NCBI RefSeq assembly: GCF_014192915.1
Contig: NZ_JACHYN010000001.1
Coordinates: 620,001 to 684,000, forward strand
Source: Azospirillum sp. OGB3
Lineage (GTDB): Bacteria > Pseudomonadota > Alphaproteobacteria > Azospirillales > Azospirillaceae
Direction of reading: 5' to 3'
DNA length: 64,000 nucleotides
Shown piece by piece: positions 9,094 through 17,608 of this stretch. The position numbers and the translations under genes are program-made. The first letter of the stretch is position 1; each line of letters begins with the position of its first letter. The notes beneath the pieces were generated by a model. The model did no database searches and was not told the origin of the DNA. It was given only the letters and a program-made list of their open reading frames with translations.

Positions 9094-9122
9094 TGGTTAG
9101 CGGAACGCCGTCTGCAAGTCAA
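9094..9122 (-). promoter_or_regulatory. rho: Candidate sigma-70 promoter for rho
   Basis: On the minus strand TTGACT (9122-9117) and TAACCA (9099-9094) are separated by exactly 17 nt, ahead of a leader of about 190 nt. The rest of the 8895-9254 gap holds nothing else I recognise; no clear promoter is seen for the divergent ATPase gene. Confidence 0.5.
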
Positions 9123-9254
9123 ATGAAAGCGAATTCTTGGAAACAGGGTGGATTCTTGCGCCTCCCCGTCCGGGTCATGATGCCGCATCCCCTGTTATCC
9201 AGGCCACCAGCGTACGACCTGGACGTTCAGGATAGAAACGGTTTGGTTGAGATC

Positions 9255-11999
9255 ATGAGCCCGCATGACCGTTCCGGACCCGGAACCATCGCCGCTCCCG
9301 AAGCCGCCACCACCCTGCCCTGGCACGCCCAGCCCCCGGACCAGGCCTTGGCCGCGTTGGACAGTCCCGACGACGGGCTGACCGCCGACGAGGCGGCGGA
9401 GCGCCGGCGCCGCTACGGCCCCAACCGGCTGACCCCGCCGCCCCGACGGTCGGCGCTGATGCGCTTCCTGGCCCAGTTCGACAATCTGCTGATCTACGTG
9501 CTGATCGGCGCGGGCGTCGTCACGGTCCTGCTGGGCGAGTTCGTGGACGCCGCGGTCATCGCCGGCGTCGTGCTGATCAACGCCGCCATCGGCTACGTCC
9601 AGGAGGGCAAGGCGGAGCAGGCGCTGGACGCCATCCGCAGCATGCTGTCGCCGCAGGCCGTGGTCCTGCGCGGCGGCCATCAGGTCACCGTCCCGGCGGA
9701 GGAGCTGGTGCCCGGCGACCGGGTGCTGCTGGCCTCGGGCGACAAGGTGCCGGCGGACCTGCGGCTGGTCCGCGTCAAGGGCCTGCGCGTGCAGGAGGCG
9801 GCGCTGACCGGGGAATCCGTGCCGGTCGCCAAGAGCGCCGACGCGGTGGCTGCGGACGCTCCCCTGGCGGAGCGCGGTGGTATGGCCTATTCCGGCACGC
9901 TGGTGGCCCAGGGACAGGCCACCGGCGTGGTGGTTGCGACGGGGGACCGGACGGAGCTGGGCCGCATCGGCACGCTCCTGGCGGGCGTGGAGGAGCTGAC
10001 CACGCCGCTGCTCGCCCAGATGGCCGTCTTCGGGCGCTGGCTGACCATCGGCATCCTGGCGCTGACCGCGCTGACCTTCCTCTACGGCGCGCTGGTCCGG
10101 GGGGAGCCCTGGCCGGAGATGGTCATGGCCGCGGTCGGTCTGGCGGTGGCGGCGATTCCGGAGGGGCTGCCGGCGGTGATGACGATCACGCTGGCCATCG
10201 GCGTCACCCGCATGGCCCGGCGCAACGCCATCATCCGACGCCTGCCGGCGGTGGAGACGCTGGGCTCGGTCGGGATCATCTGCTCCGACAAGACCGGCAC
10301 GCTGACCCGCAACGAACTGGTCGTGCAGAGCGTGGTGACCGCCGGGGGCGATTGCGCGGTGACCGGCACCGGCTACCGCCCCGAGGGCGAGTTCCGCCGC
10401 GACGGCGTGGCCCTGGACCCAACCGCCGATCCCGTGCTGGCCGAGTTGGCCCGCGCCGCCCTGCTGTGCAACGACGCGGAGCTTCAGCGCGGCGAGGATG
10501 GCGGCGGCTGGACGGTGGCCGGCGACCCGACCGACGGCGCGCTGCTGGCGCTCGGCATGAAGGCCGGTCTCGACGCGCGGGAGGAAGCCGCCCGTTGCCC
10601 GCGTACGGACGTCATCCCCTTCGAATCCGAACACAAGTACATGGCCACCCTGCACCACGACCATGAGGGGCACGGGCTGCTGTACGTCAAGGGCGCGCCG
10701 GAGCGCGTGCTGTCCATGTGCGCGCACGTACGGGCAGCGGACGGCGGCAGCGCGTCGCTGGACATGGCCCATTGGCTGGCGCGGGTGGAGGACTTGGCGG
10801 CCCGCGGCCAGCGCGTCCTGGCGCTCGCCGGCCGCCCCGCTTTGCCCGGCCAGACCGTGCTCGACATGGACGACGTGCGGGAGGGGCTGACCCTGCTCGG
10901 CCTGTGCGGTTTCATCGATCCGGCGCGGGAGGAAGCGGTGGCGGCGGTCGCCGAGTGCCAGGCGGCTGGAATCCGCGTCAAGATGATCACCGGCGACCAC
11001 GCCGGCACCGCCCAGGCCATCGGACGGCAGTTCAACCTGTCGGGCGACGCGGTGTCCGGGACCGAGCTGGATCGGCTGGACGACGACGCGCTCGTCGCCG
11101 TGGCGCGCGACGCCGACGTCTTCGCCCGCACCACGCCGGAGCACAAGCTGCGCCTCGTCCGCGCGCTCCAGACGGCCGGCTACACGGTCGCGATGACCGG
11201 CGACGGGGTGAACGACGCCCCCGCCCTGAAGCGCGCCGACGTCGGCGTCGCCATGGGCTGCAAGGGCACGGAGGCCGCGAAGGAGGCCGCCAGCATGGTT
11301 CTGGCCGACGACAACTTCGCCTCCATCGCCCACGCGGTGGAGGAAGGGCGGACCGTCTACGACAATCTGCGCAAGACGATCCTGTTCATGCTGCCGACCA
11401 ACGGCGCCCAGGCGCTGGTGATCCTGGTCGCCGTGCTGGCCGGCTACACGCTGCCGATCACCCCGGTCCAGATTCTCTGGGTCAACATGGTGACCGCGGT
11501 GACGCTGGGTCTGGCCCTGGCCTTCGAGCCGCCGGAGGCCGCGGTGATGAAGCGCCCGCCCCGCCCGCAGGACGAGCCGATCCTGCCCGGCTTTCTGATC
11601 GGGCGCATGGTGCTGGTGATGGCGCTTCTGGTCGCCGCCAGCTTCGGATTCTTCCTGCTGCACGAGGGCCACGGCGACCCGACGCCGGTCGCCCGCACCA
11701 TGGCCGTCAACGCGCTGGTGATGGGGGAGATCTTCTTCCTGCTGAACGCGCGGGCGGTGACCGCCTCGGTGCTGAACCGGCGGGGGCTGTTTGGCAGCCG
11801 CCCGGTGTGGATCTCGATCGGCCTGATGCTGGTCTTTCAGCTCGCCTTCACCTACGCCCCGCCCCTGCAGAGCCTGTTCGGCACGGCGGCGGTGGACTGG
11901 ACCCAGTGGGTGGCCATGACGGCGGCCGGTCTGGCGATCTTCCTGGCGGTGGAGGCGGAGAAGGCGGTCACTCGCCGGATGATGGGACGGCGGGGCTGA
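9255..11999 (+). CDS. CtpF-like type II cation-transporting P-type ATPase
   Basis: A 914-residue P-type ATPase. The N-terminal cation-ATPase domain is followed by the actuator TGESVPV loop, the phosphorylation motif DKTGTLTRNE (Asp345), nucleotide-binding KGAPERVL, and the hinge TGDGVNDAPALKRADVGVAMG. The fourth membrane segment carries PEGLP, as in Ca2+ and Na+/K+ pumps. The sixth segment reads NMVTAVTLGLALAFEPPE, in which the Asp of the SERCA-type TDGLPA motif is missing. I recall the same wording in mycobacterial CtpF. Substrate therefore is uncertain: Ca2+ or Na+ export are the best guesses. The chosen ATG is the last plausible one before the conserved domain; the open frame upstream to 8997 overlaps the rho leader. 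Confidence 0.88.
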   Translation: MSPHDRSGPGTIAAPEAATTLPWHAQPPDQALAALDSPDDGLTADEAAERRRRYGPNRLTPPPRRSALMRFLAQFDNLLIYVLIGAGVVTVLLGEFVDAAVIAGVVLINAAIGYVQEGKAEQALDAIRSMLSPQAVVLRGGHQVTVPAEELVPGDRVLLASGDKVPADLRLVRVKGLRVQEAALTGESVPVAKSADAVAADAPLAERGGMAYSGTLVAQGQATGVVVATGDRTELGRIGTLLAGVEELTTPLLAQMAVFGRWLTIGILALTALTFLYGALVRGEPWPEMVMAAVGLAVAAIPEGLPAVMTITLAIGVTRMARRNAIIRRLPAVETLGSVGIICSDKTGTLTRNELVVQSVVTAGGDCAVTGTGYRPEGEFRRDGVALDPTADPVLAELARAALLCNDAELQRGEDGGGWTVAGDPTDGALLALGMKAGLDAREEAARCPRTDVIPFESEHKYMATLHHDHEGHGLLYVKGAPERVLSMCAHVRAADGGSASLDMAHWLARVEDLAARGQRVLALAGRPALPGQTVLDMDDVREGLTLLGLCGFIDPAREEAVAAVAECQAAGIRVKMITGDHAGTAQAIGRQFNLSGDAVSGTELDRLDDDALVAVARDADVFARTTPEHKLRLVRALQTAGYTVAMTGDGVNDAPALKRADVGVAMGCKGTEAAKEAASMVLADDNFASIAHAVEEGRTVYDNLRKTILFMLPTNGAQALVILVAVLAGYTLPITPVQILWVNMVTAVTLGLALAFEPPEAAVMKRPPRPQDEPILPGFLIGRMVLVMALLVAASFGFFLLHEGHGDPTPVARTMAVNALVMGEIFFLLNARAVTASVLNRRGLFGSRPVWISIGLMLVFQLAFTYAPPLQSLFGTAAVDWTQWVAMTAAGLAIFLAVEAEKAVTRRMMGRRG

Positions 12000-12010
12000 C
12001 CGCCGTCCCA
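11983..12010. terminator. Hairpin spanning the P-type ATPase stop codon
   Basis: TGGGACGGCGG at 11983-11993 pairs with CCGCCGTCCCA at 12000-12010; the 6-nt loop contains the TGA stop of the ATPase gene. It lies between converging genes and could act in both directions, but there is no T-run, so efficiency as an intrinsic terminator is doubtful. Confidence 0.45.
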
Positions 12011-12015
12011 TTCCG

Positions 12016-12444
12016 TCAGAACGGCTTCACGATCACGAAGATGACGATGCCGATCATCAACAGGGTCGGCGCCTCGTTCCACATGCGGAAGAAGCGCTGC
12101 GGGCGGGTGTTGCGGTCCGCCTCGAAGTCCTTGCGCCAGCGCGCCATCATCATGTGCGTGCCGGTGAGCGCCAGGACGAACAGCAGCTTGGCGTGCAGCC
12201 AGCCCTGCTTCATCCAGGCCGGCTCCATCACGATCATCGCGATTCCGAACAGGTAGGCGGCACCCATCGCCGGATTCATGATGGCGCGCAGCAGGCGGCG
12301 TTCCATCACCTTGAACCGCTCCGAGGATTCGGAGCCCGGCGCCGTCTCGCAATGGTAGACGAACAGCCGCGGCAGATAGAGAAGCCCGGCCATCCAGGCG
12401 ATGATGCTGATGACGTGCAGAGCCTTGACCCAGAGATAAAGCAC
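12016..12444 (-). CDS. hemJ: Protoporphyrinogen IX oxidase HemJ
   Basis: HemJ oxidises protoporphyrinogen IX to protoporphyrin IX in the inner membrane and replaces HemG/HemY in most alphaproteobacteria. The 142-residue protein has four membrane helices. The family start KALHVISIIAWMAGLLYLPRLFVYH carries the essential His, and a second conserved patch is QGWLHAKLLFVLALTGTHM. The gene begins with GTG at 12444 behind GGGAAGGGG and lies 52 nt after hemE, so the two heme genes form an operon running away from the predicted origin. Confidence 0.94.
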   Translation of the reverse strand: MLYLWVKALHVISIIAWMAGLLYLPRLFVYHCETAPGSESSERFKVMERRLLRAIMNPAMGAAYLFGIAMIVMEPAWMKQGWLHAKLLFVLALTGTHMMMARWRKDFEADRNTRPQRFFRMWNEAPTLLMIGIVIFVIVKPF

Positions 12445-12496
12445 TGGAATCCCCTTCCCTTCCCGTTGCGCGCTTGTTTTGGACCCCGCCGGGGCC

Positions 12497-13555
12497 TCAG
12501 CCCCGGTTCGGCCAGTCCTTGATCAGACGGGCCAGTTCGGCCACGTGGTCCGGCGGGGTGGTCTGGATCACGCCGTGGCCCAGGTTGAAGACGAAGGGCT
12601 TGCCGGCGAGCGTCTCCAGAATCTCCGACGCGGCGGTCCGCAGCGCCTCGCCACCGGCGGCGAGCATGATCGGGTCGAGGTTGCCCTGCACCGGCAATCT
12701 GGATTGCAGATTCCCGGCCGCCCAAGCCACCGGGACGGTGGTGTCGAGCCCGACTGCATCCACCCCACTGCCCGCCACGTAAGCCTCATAGGAGAGGCCC
12801 GCACCGCGCGGGAAACCGATGACCGGAATCGCGGGGTGGCGCGCCTTGATGAGATCCACGATCCGTCGCGTCGGCTCGATCACCCAGCGGCGGAATTCGC
12901 CAGCCGGCAGGACGCCCGCCCAGCTGTCGAACAGCTGCACGACCTCGGCCCCGGCCTCGATCTGGGTGCACAGGTAATCGGCCGTCACCTCGACCAGCAG
13001 ATCCATCAGCGCGCCGAACCCGGCGGGGTCGCCGTAGGCCCAGCGCTTGACGTGCGCGTACTCCTTGGACCCCGCCCCTTCGACCATGTAGCAGGCGATG
13101 GTCCAGGGCGCCCCGGCAAAGCCGATCAGCGTGGTGTGCGCCGGAATCGCACGGGAGAGGCGGCGGACGGTCTCATAGACCGGCTCCAGCCGTTCGTGGA
13201 AGCGGTCGCGCGACAGGCGCTTGAGGTCTTCCACGCTTCTCACAGGGTCGAGCTTCGGCCCCTCGCCCTCCAGGAAGGCCAGCGGCTGGCCCAGGGCGTG
13301 CGGCACCACCAGGATGTCGGAGAACAGAATCGCGGCGTCCATGTCGTAGCGGCGCAGCGGCTGCAGGGTCACCTCCACCGCGTGGTCGGGGTTGTAGCAC
13401 ATGTCCAGGAAGCTGCCGGCCTTGGCGCGTAATTCCCGATATTCCGGCAGGTAACGGCCGGCCTGGCGCATCAGCCAGAAGGGCGGGCGCTGACGCACCT
13501 CGCCGGCGAGGGCGGCGAGCATCGGCTTGGCAATCTTGGACACGGCCTCGGACAC
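12497..13555 (-). CDS. hemE: Uroporphyrinogen decarboxylase HemE
   Basis: HemE removes four carboxyls from uroporphyrinogen III to give coproporphyrinogen III. The N-terminal signature [20 protein letters not shown] carries the Arg residues that hold the substrate, and the catalytic Asp lies in [10 protein letters not shown]. With the GTG at 13555 behind AGGGGA the protein has 352 residues, the usual size. An open frame continues to 13696, but that extra 47-residue peptide is low-complexity and falls in the replication-origin gap. hemE next to the origin is the Caulobacter arrangement. Confidence 0.95.
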   Translation of the reverse strand: MSEAVSKIAKPMLAALAGEVRQRPPFWLMRQAGRYLPEYRELRAKAGSFLDMCYNPDHAVEVTLQPLRRYDMDAAILFSDILVVPHALGQPLAFLEGEGPKLDPVRSVEDLKRLSRDRFHERLEPVYETVRRLSRAIPAHTTLIGFAGAPWTIACYMVEGAGSKEYAHVKRWAYGDPAGFGALMDLLVEVTADYLCTQIEAGAEVVQLFDSWAGVLPAGEFRRWVIEPTRRIVDLIKARHPAIPVIGFPRGAGLSYEAYVAGSGVDAVGLDTTVPVAWAAGNLQSRLPVQGNLDPIMLAAGGEALRTAASEILETLAGKPFVFNLGHGVIQTTPPDHVAELARLIKDWPNRG

Positions 13556-13970
13556 GGCGGATCGTTCCCCTATGAGTGAATTGGGTCTGCGGGTTGTCTC
13601 CCCTCTACTCAGTATTCTTTTTAAAGAGAGAAAGGAAGAAGGGGTGGTGGGTGCCTGTGGAAAACGGGAATCCCCGCTTTGCGCGGAATCGTCCACAGGC
13701 CGGACGGCGCGCTGTGGACGAAAATCGGATTCTGTGGACGACTCCGGACGCTTTCGCCGGAAACAGCGGAAATGCTATACCGCGAAGCCTGGGAATCCCG
13801 TGGATAACATGGTCCGCGGGAGTCATTGTACCCATGTTCCGGAGAGGGCGCGCGGATTGTCCCGAAGGGGGCGCCAGCGGGGGCGACGAGTCCCGCCCGG
13901 AGGGACAGAATCCAGGAGATCCCCGTTGTCCACAGATTCGGACGGGTTCTCCACAACACGTTGGGGACGG
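13556..13970. other. oriC: Probable chromosomal replication origin (oriC)
   Basis: No gene fits this 415-nt gap between divergent hemE and ppsR. It carries DnaA-box-like 9-mers (consensus TTATCCACA or its complement) at 13656-13664, 13799-13807, 13926-13934 and 13947-13955 (each 8/9), and at 13689-13697, 13713-13721 and 13733-13741 (7/9). An AT-rich stretch at about 13604-13642 is a candidate unwinding element. Nine GANTC sites lie between 13668 and 13939. The hemE-adjacent position is that of the Caulobacter origin. The boxes and position are seen; origin activity is inferred. Confidence 0.85.
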
Positions 13971-14819
13971 ATGAGACAGTTCCACCTGCATCTTGTGTCG
14001 GACGCGACCGGCGAGACGATCAACAGCGTCGCCCGCGCCTGCGTCATCCAGTTCGACGATGTTCGCCCGGTCGAGCATTTCTGGAATCTCGTGCGGACCG
14101 AGCGTCAGCTCGACATGGTTCTGGAGGGCGTCCAGGAGAATCGCGGCCTCGTCATGTTCACGCTGGTCGACGAGAAGCTGCGCCGCCGCCTCCAGGACTT
14201 CTGCCGCGAGGTGCAGGTCCCCTGCATTCCGGTGCTCGACCCGCTGATCAACGCGCTGGCCGCCTTCCTCGGCGTGGAATCGCAGCGCCAGCCCGGCCGC
14301 CAGCACGCCTTGGACGCCGAGTATTTCGGGCGCATGGACGCGATGGATTTCGCGCTGGCGCACGACGACGGCCAGTCGAGCTGGGACCTGCACGAGGCCG
14401 ACGTGATCCTGATGGGCGTGTCGCGCACGTCGAAGACACCGACCTGCATCTATCTGGCGAACCGCGGCATCAAGGCGGCGAACATCCCGATCGTTCCCGG
14501 ATGCCCGATGCCGCCGGAAATCGAGAAGCTGACCCGGCCGCTGGTCGTCGGCCTGACCAAGGACCCGGACCGTCTGGTGCAGATCCGCCGCAACCGGCTG
14601 AAGCTGTTGAACCAGAACGAGTCCTCGACCTACGTCGATCCCGAAGTGGTGCGCGCCGAGGTCACCGACGCCCGGCGCATGTTCACCCGGCGCGGCTGGC
14701 CGGTGATCGACGTGTCGCGCCGCTCCATCGAGGAGACGGCGGCCGAGATCATGATGCTGCTCGCCCGCCGCCAGAGCGGCGGCCTGCCCGGCGTCGTCCC
14801 CGAGGGGCCCCTGACGTGA
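13971..14819 (+). CDS. ppsR: Pyruvate, phosphate dikinase regulatory protein (PPSR/PDRP, DUF299)
   Basis: A bifunctional serine/threonine kinase and phosphorylase that switches PPDK or PEP synthetase off and on using ADP and phosphate. The 282-residue protein starts FHLHLVSDATGET and carries the P-loop-like GVSRTSKTPTCIYLANRG at about residue 150, the ADP-binding motif of this family. ATG 13971 follows GGGGACGG. It is the first gene right of the origin and overlaps maf by 4 nt (GTGA). This gene and maf-aroE-coaE-dnaQ run away from the origin as one block. Confidence 0.94.
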   Translation: MRQFHLHLVSDATGETINSVARACVIQFDDVRPVEHFWNLVRTERQLDMVLEGVQENRGLVMFTLVDEKLRRRLQDFCREVQVPCIPVLDPLINALAAFLGVESQRQPGRQHALDAEYFGRMDAMDFALAHDDGQSSWDLHEADVILMGVSRTSKTPTCIYLANRGIKAANIPIVPGCPMPPEIEKLTRPLVVGLTKDPDRLVQIRRNRLKLLNQNESSTYVDPEVVRAEVTDARRMFTRRGWPVIDVSRRSIEETAAEIMMLLARRQSGGLPGVVPEGPLT

Positions 14820-15424
14820 GCGGAGCGGTTCCCATCGTCGTCCTCGCCTCCGGCTCCCGCACGCGGGCGGAGATGCTGGAGCGCGCCGGGGTGCGCGTCT
14901 CCCTCGCCCCCGCCGCGGTGGACGAGGAGGAGATCAAGCTGGCCGCCCGCGCCGAGGGCGCCCCGGTCGAGGATGTGGCCGAGGCGTTGGCCGAGCTGAA
15001 GGCGCAGCGGGTCACCCGCAAGCACCCCGGCGCCCTGGTGATCGGCGCCGACCAGATGCTGGAGTGCGAGGGCCGCTGGTTCGACAAGCCGGCCGACCGC
15101 GAGGCCGCCCGGGCCCAGCTCCAGGACCTGCGCGGCAAGACGCACCGGCTGGTGAGCTGCGCCGTGGTGATCCGCGACGGCGAGCGGCTGTGGCACCATG
15201 TGGACCGCGCCCGCCTGACCATGCGCCCCTTCAGCGACGCCTTCCTGGAGTCCTACCTGAACGCGGCGGGCGACGACGTGCTGGGGTCGGTTGGTGCCTA
15301 TCACCTCGAAGGCTTGGGCGCGCAGCTCTTCCACCGGGTGGACGGCGACTTCTTCACGATCCTCGGGCTGCCGCTGCTGCCGCTGCTCGGGTTCCTGCGG
15401 GTGCATGGGGTGATTGCGGAATGA
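14816..15424 (+). CDS. maf: Maf family nucleoside triphosphate pyrophosphatase
   Basis: Maf proteins hydrolyse non-canonical or specific nucleoside triphosphates (dTTP, UTP, m7GTP according to subtype). The 202-residue protein has the N-terminal LASGSRTRAEML motif, the acidic GADQMLE loop with the catalytic Asp, and the LRGKTHRLVSC segment. The GTG start overlaps the ppsR stop; the end overlaps the aroE ATG. The subtype cannot be fixed by eye. Confidence 0.92.
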   Translation: MSGAVPIVVLASGSRTRAEMLERAGVRVSLAPAAVDEEEIKLAARAEGAPVEDVAEALAELKAQRVTRKHPGALVIGADQMLECEGRWFDKPADREAARAQLQDLRGKTHRLVSCAVVIRDGERLWHHVDRARLTMRPFSDAFLESYLNAAGDDVLGSVGAYHLEGLGAQLFHRVDGDFFTILGLPLLPLLGFLRVHGVIAE

Positions 15425-16275
15425 CGATCAGCGGCAAGGCGACGCTGGCCGGGGTGATGGGCTGGCCGATCGGCCATTCGCGCTCGCCCCGGCTGCACGG
15501 CTATTGGCTGGAGCAATACGGCATCGACGGCGCCTATGTGCCGCTGGCCGTTCCGCCCGACCGGATCGAGCAGGCCATCCGCGCCCTGCCCGCGCTCGGC
15601 TTCCGCGGCTGCAACGTCACGGTGCCGCACAAGGAGGCTGCTTACCGCACGGTCGATCGGCTGGACGCCACCGCCAAGCGGATGGGTGCGGTGAACACCA
15701 TCGTGGTTGGCGACGACGGGTCGCTGGAGGGCCGCAACACCGACGGCTTCGGCTTCATCGAGAACCTGAAGAGCGGCGCACCGGGCTGGAAGGCTGCGGA
15801 CGGTCCGGCGCTGGTCATCGGGGCCGGTGGTGCCGCGCGGGCCGTCGTCGCCTCCCTGCTCGACGAAGGGGCGCCGCAGGTCTGGCTGGTCAACCGCACG
15901 CGGGCGCGGGCGGACGAGTTGGCAGCCGATATCGGCAACAGCGATGGGGTCGGCGCCATCGAGACCGCCGATTGGGTTTCACGTGAAACGCTTCTCGAAG
16001 GCGCGGCGCTGGTGGTGAACACGACGACCCAGGGCATGGCCGGCCAGCCGCCACTGGAGCTGGACCTGCGCGCCCTGCCCGGTTCGGCCGTCGTTACCGA
16101 CATCGTCTACACGCCCCTGATGACCCCGCTGCTGACCGCTGCGCAAGCCCGCGGCAATCGCGTGGTGGACGGCGTCGGCATGCTGCTCCACCAGGCCCGC
16201 CCCGGCTTCGCCGCCTGGTTCGGCCGGGAGCCTGAGGTGACCGAGGGGCTGAAGGCGGCCGTTCTCCAGGGCTGA
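15421..16275 (+). CDS. aroE: Shikimate dehydrogenase (NADP+) AroE
   Basis: AroE reduces 3-dehydroshikimate to shikimate, the fourth step toward chorismate. The 284-residue protein has the substrate domain with GWPIGHSRSPRLHG and NVTVPHKEAAY (catalytic Lys), GRNTDGFGF (Asp), and the NADP domain with VIGAGGAARAVV followed by NRTRAR, whose Arg residues favour NADP. The ATG overlaps the maf stop. A 14-base parS-type palindrome lies inside the coding sequence at 15976. Confidence 0.96.
   Translation: MTISGKATLAGVMGWPIGHSRSPRLHGYWLEQYGIDGAYVPLAVPPDRIEQAIRALPALGFRGCNVTVPHKEAAYRTVDRLDATAKRMGAVNTIVVGDDGSLEGRNTDGFGFIENLKSGAPGWKAADGPALVIGAGGAARAVVASLLDEGAPQVWLVNRTRARADELAADIGNSDGVGAIETADWVSRETLLEGAALVVNTTTQGMAGQPPLELDLRALPGSAVVTDIVYTPLMTPLLTAAQARGNRVVDGVGMLLHQARPGFAAWFGREPEVTEGLKAAVLQG
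15976..15989. promoter_or_regulatory. parS: parS-type ParB binding site within aroE
   Basis: GTTTCACGTGAAAC is a perfect 14-bp palindrome equal to the core of the bacterial parS consensus; the flanking bases differ (14/16 overall). It encodes part of aroE (about residues 186-190). It is 2.0 kb from the predicted origin and 10.9 kb from parB. Confidence 0.75.
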
Positions 16276-16284
16276 GGTCGCGCG

Positions 16285-16929
16285 ATGATCGTCTTGGGAC
16301 TGACCGGCTCCATCGGCATGGGCAAGAGCACGGCGGCGCGCATGCTGAAGCGCATGGGCGCGCCGGTCTGCGACAGCGATGCGGTGGTGCATGGCCTGCT
16401 GGGACGCCACGGCGCGGCGGTGCCGGCCATCGCAGCGGCCTTCCCCGGCGTGGTCGTGGATGGCGCGGTGGACCGGCGGGCGCTGGGCGCCGCGGTGTTC
16501 GGCAACCCGGCGGCGCTGAAGCGGCTGGAGGCGATCCTCCACCCGGCGGTGCAGGCGGCACAGCGACGCTTCCTGAAACAAGCGGCACGCCGCCGCGTCC
16601 GCGTGGCGGTGCTCGACATCCCGCTGCTGTTCGAGACTGGCGGGGAGCGCAAGGTCGACCGCACCGTGGTGGTCACCGCGCCCCTCCTGGTGCAGAAGTC
16701 ACGGGTGCTGGCGCGGCCGGGCATGACGCCGGACAAGTTCGCCGCTATTCTGGCCCGGCAGATGCCCGACGCGGAGAAGCGCCGGCGCGCCGACCACGTC
16801 GTCAACACCGGCGACGGGCGGCGGGCCACCCGGCGGGCGCTGCGCAACATCCTCGCCGACGTGAAGCGGCGCCGCGGCCGGCAATGGCCGCCGCGGGGAT
16901 ATCAGCCCGGACAGGTGGTTCATGCGTGA
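16285..16929 (+). CDS. coaE: Dephospho-CoA kinase CoaE
   Basis: CoaE phosphorylates the 3'-hydroxyl of dephospho-CoA in the last step of coenzyme A synthesis. The 214-residue P-loop kinase begins GLTGSIGMGKSTAARML (Walker A), followed by the DSDAVVH motif and the LDIPLLFETG substrate loop. The start follows aroE by 9 nt and the end overlaps dnaQ by 8 nt. The Arg-rich tail is slightly longer than in E. coli. Confidence 0.95.
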   Translation: MIVLGLTGSIGMGKSTAARMLKRMGAPVCDSDAVVHGLLGRHGAAVPAIAAAFPGVVVDGAVDRRALGAAVFGNPAALKRLEAILHPAVQAAQRRFLKQAARRRVRVAVLDIPLLFETGGERKVDRTVVVTAPLLVQKSRVLARPGMTPDKFAAILARQMPDAEKRRRADHVVNTGDGRRATRRALRNILADVKRRRGRQWPPRGYQPGQVVHA

Positions 16930-17599
16930 GATCGTCCTCGATACGGAAACGACCGGCTTCAAGCCCGAAGAAGGGCACCGGCTGATCGAAATCGGCTGCG
17001 TCGAGCTGCACAACCACGTCGCCACCGGCAAGACCTTCCACTGCTACGTCAACCCGGAGCGCGACGTGCCGCCGGACGCGGTGGCGGTGCACGGGCTGAC
17101 GACGGAGTTCCTGTCGGACAAGCCGCTGTTCAACGACGTGGTGGCCGAGTTCGTGGCCTTCATCGGCGACGCGCCGCTGGTGATCCACAACGCGGCCTTC
17201 GACATGCACTTCCTGAACTGGGAGCTGCGGATCGCCGGCTATCCCGTGATGCCGAAGGACCGCGCCATCGACACGCTGCTGATGGCGCGGCAGAAATTCC
17301 CCGGCGCACCGGCCACCCTGGACGCGCTCTGCAAACGCTTCGGCGTCGACAACTCCAGCCGCACCTACCACGGCGCGCTTCTCGACGCCCAGCTTCTGGC
17401 CGAGGTGTATCTGGAGCTGCGCGGCGGGCGTCAGGCCGGTCTGGCGCTGGCCTCCGGTCCGGCAACGGGCGGCCCCGCGGCGATCCGCATCGACCGCCCC
17501 TACCGCGCCCCCCGCGCCCACGCGCCCAGCGAGGAGGAGCTGGCGGCCCATGCGGAGCTTCTCAAGAAGCTGAAGAACCCGCTCTGGGCCGCTGAGTGA
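16922..17599 (+). CDS. dnaQ: DNA polymerase III epsilon subunit (3'-5' proofreading exonuclease)
   Basis: The proofreading exonuclease of the replicase. All DEDDh motifs are present: Exo I VLDTETTGF, Exo II around HNAAFDMHFLNWEL, and Exo III TYHGALLDAQLLAEVY with the His and Asp. Residues 150-190 form a Pro/Ala/Gly linker, and the tail ends in KKLKNPLW, resembling the alpha-binding end. It is the last gene of the ppsR-maf-aroE-coaE-dnaQ block and is followed by a palindromic repeat. Confidence 0.95.
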   Translation: MREIVLDTETTGFKPEEGHRLIEIGCVELHNHVATGKTFHCYVNPERDVPPDAVAVHGLTTEFLSDKPLFNDVVAEFVAFIGDAPLVIHNAAFDMHFLNWELRIAGYPVMPKDRAIDTLLMARQKFPGAPATLDALCKRFGVDNSSRTYHGALLDAQLLAEVYLELRGGRQAGLALASGPATGGPAAIRIDRPYRAPRAHAPSEEELAAHAELLKKLKNPLWAAE

Positions 17600-17608
17600 G
17601 TTGTTATT

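Noticed and set aside
9195..12011. A 938-codon open frame antisense to the P-type ATPase gene
   Set aside because: It is a codon-position shadow of the high-GC gene on the other strand: low-complexity His/Arg/Gln/Gly composition, no domains.
13556..13696. Longer N-terminus for HemE
   Set aside because: The extra residues lack family similarity, lie within the origin gap, and the GTG at 13555 has a good ribosome site and gives the normal length.
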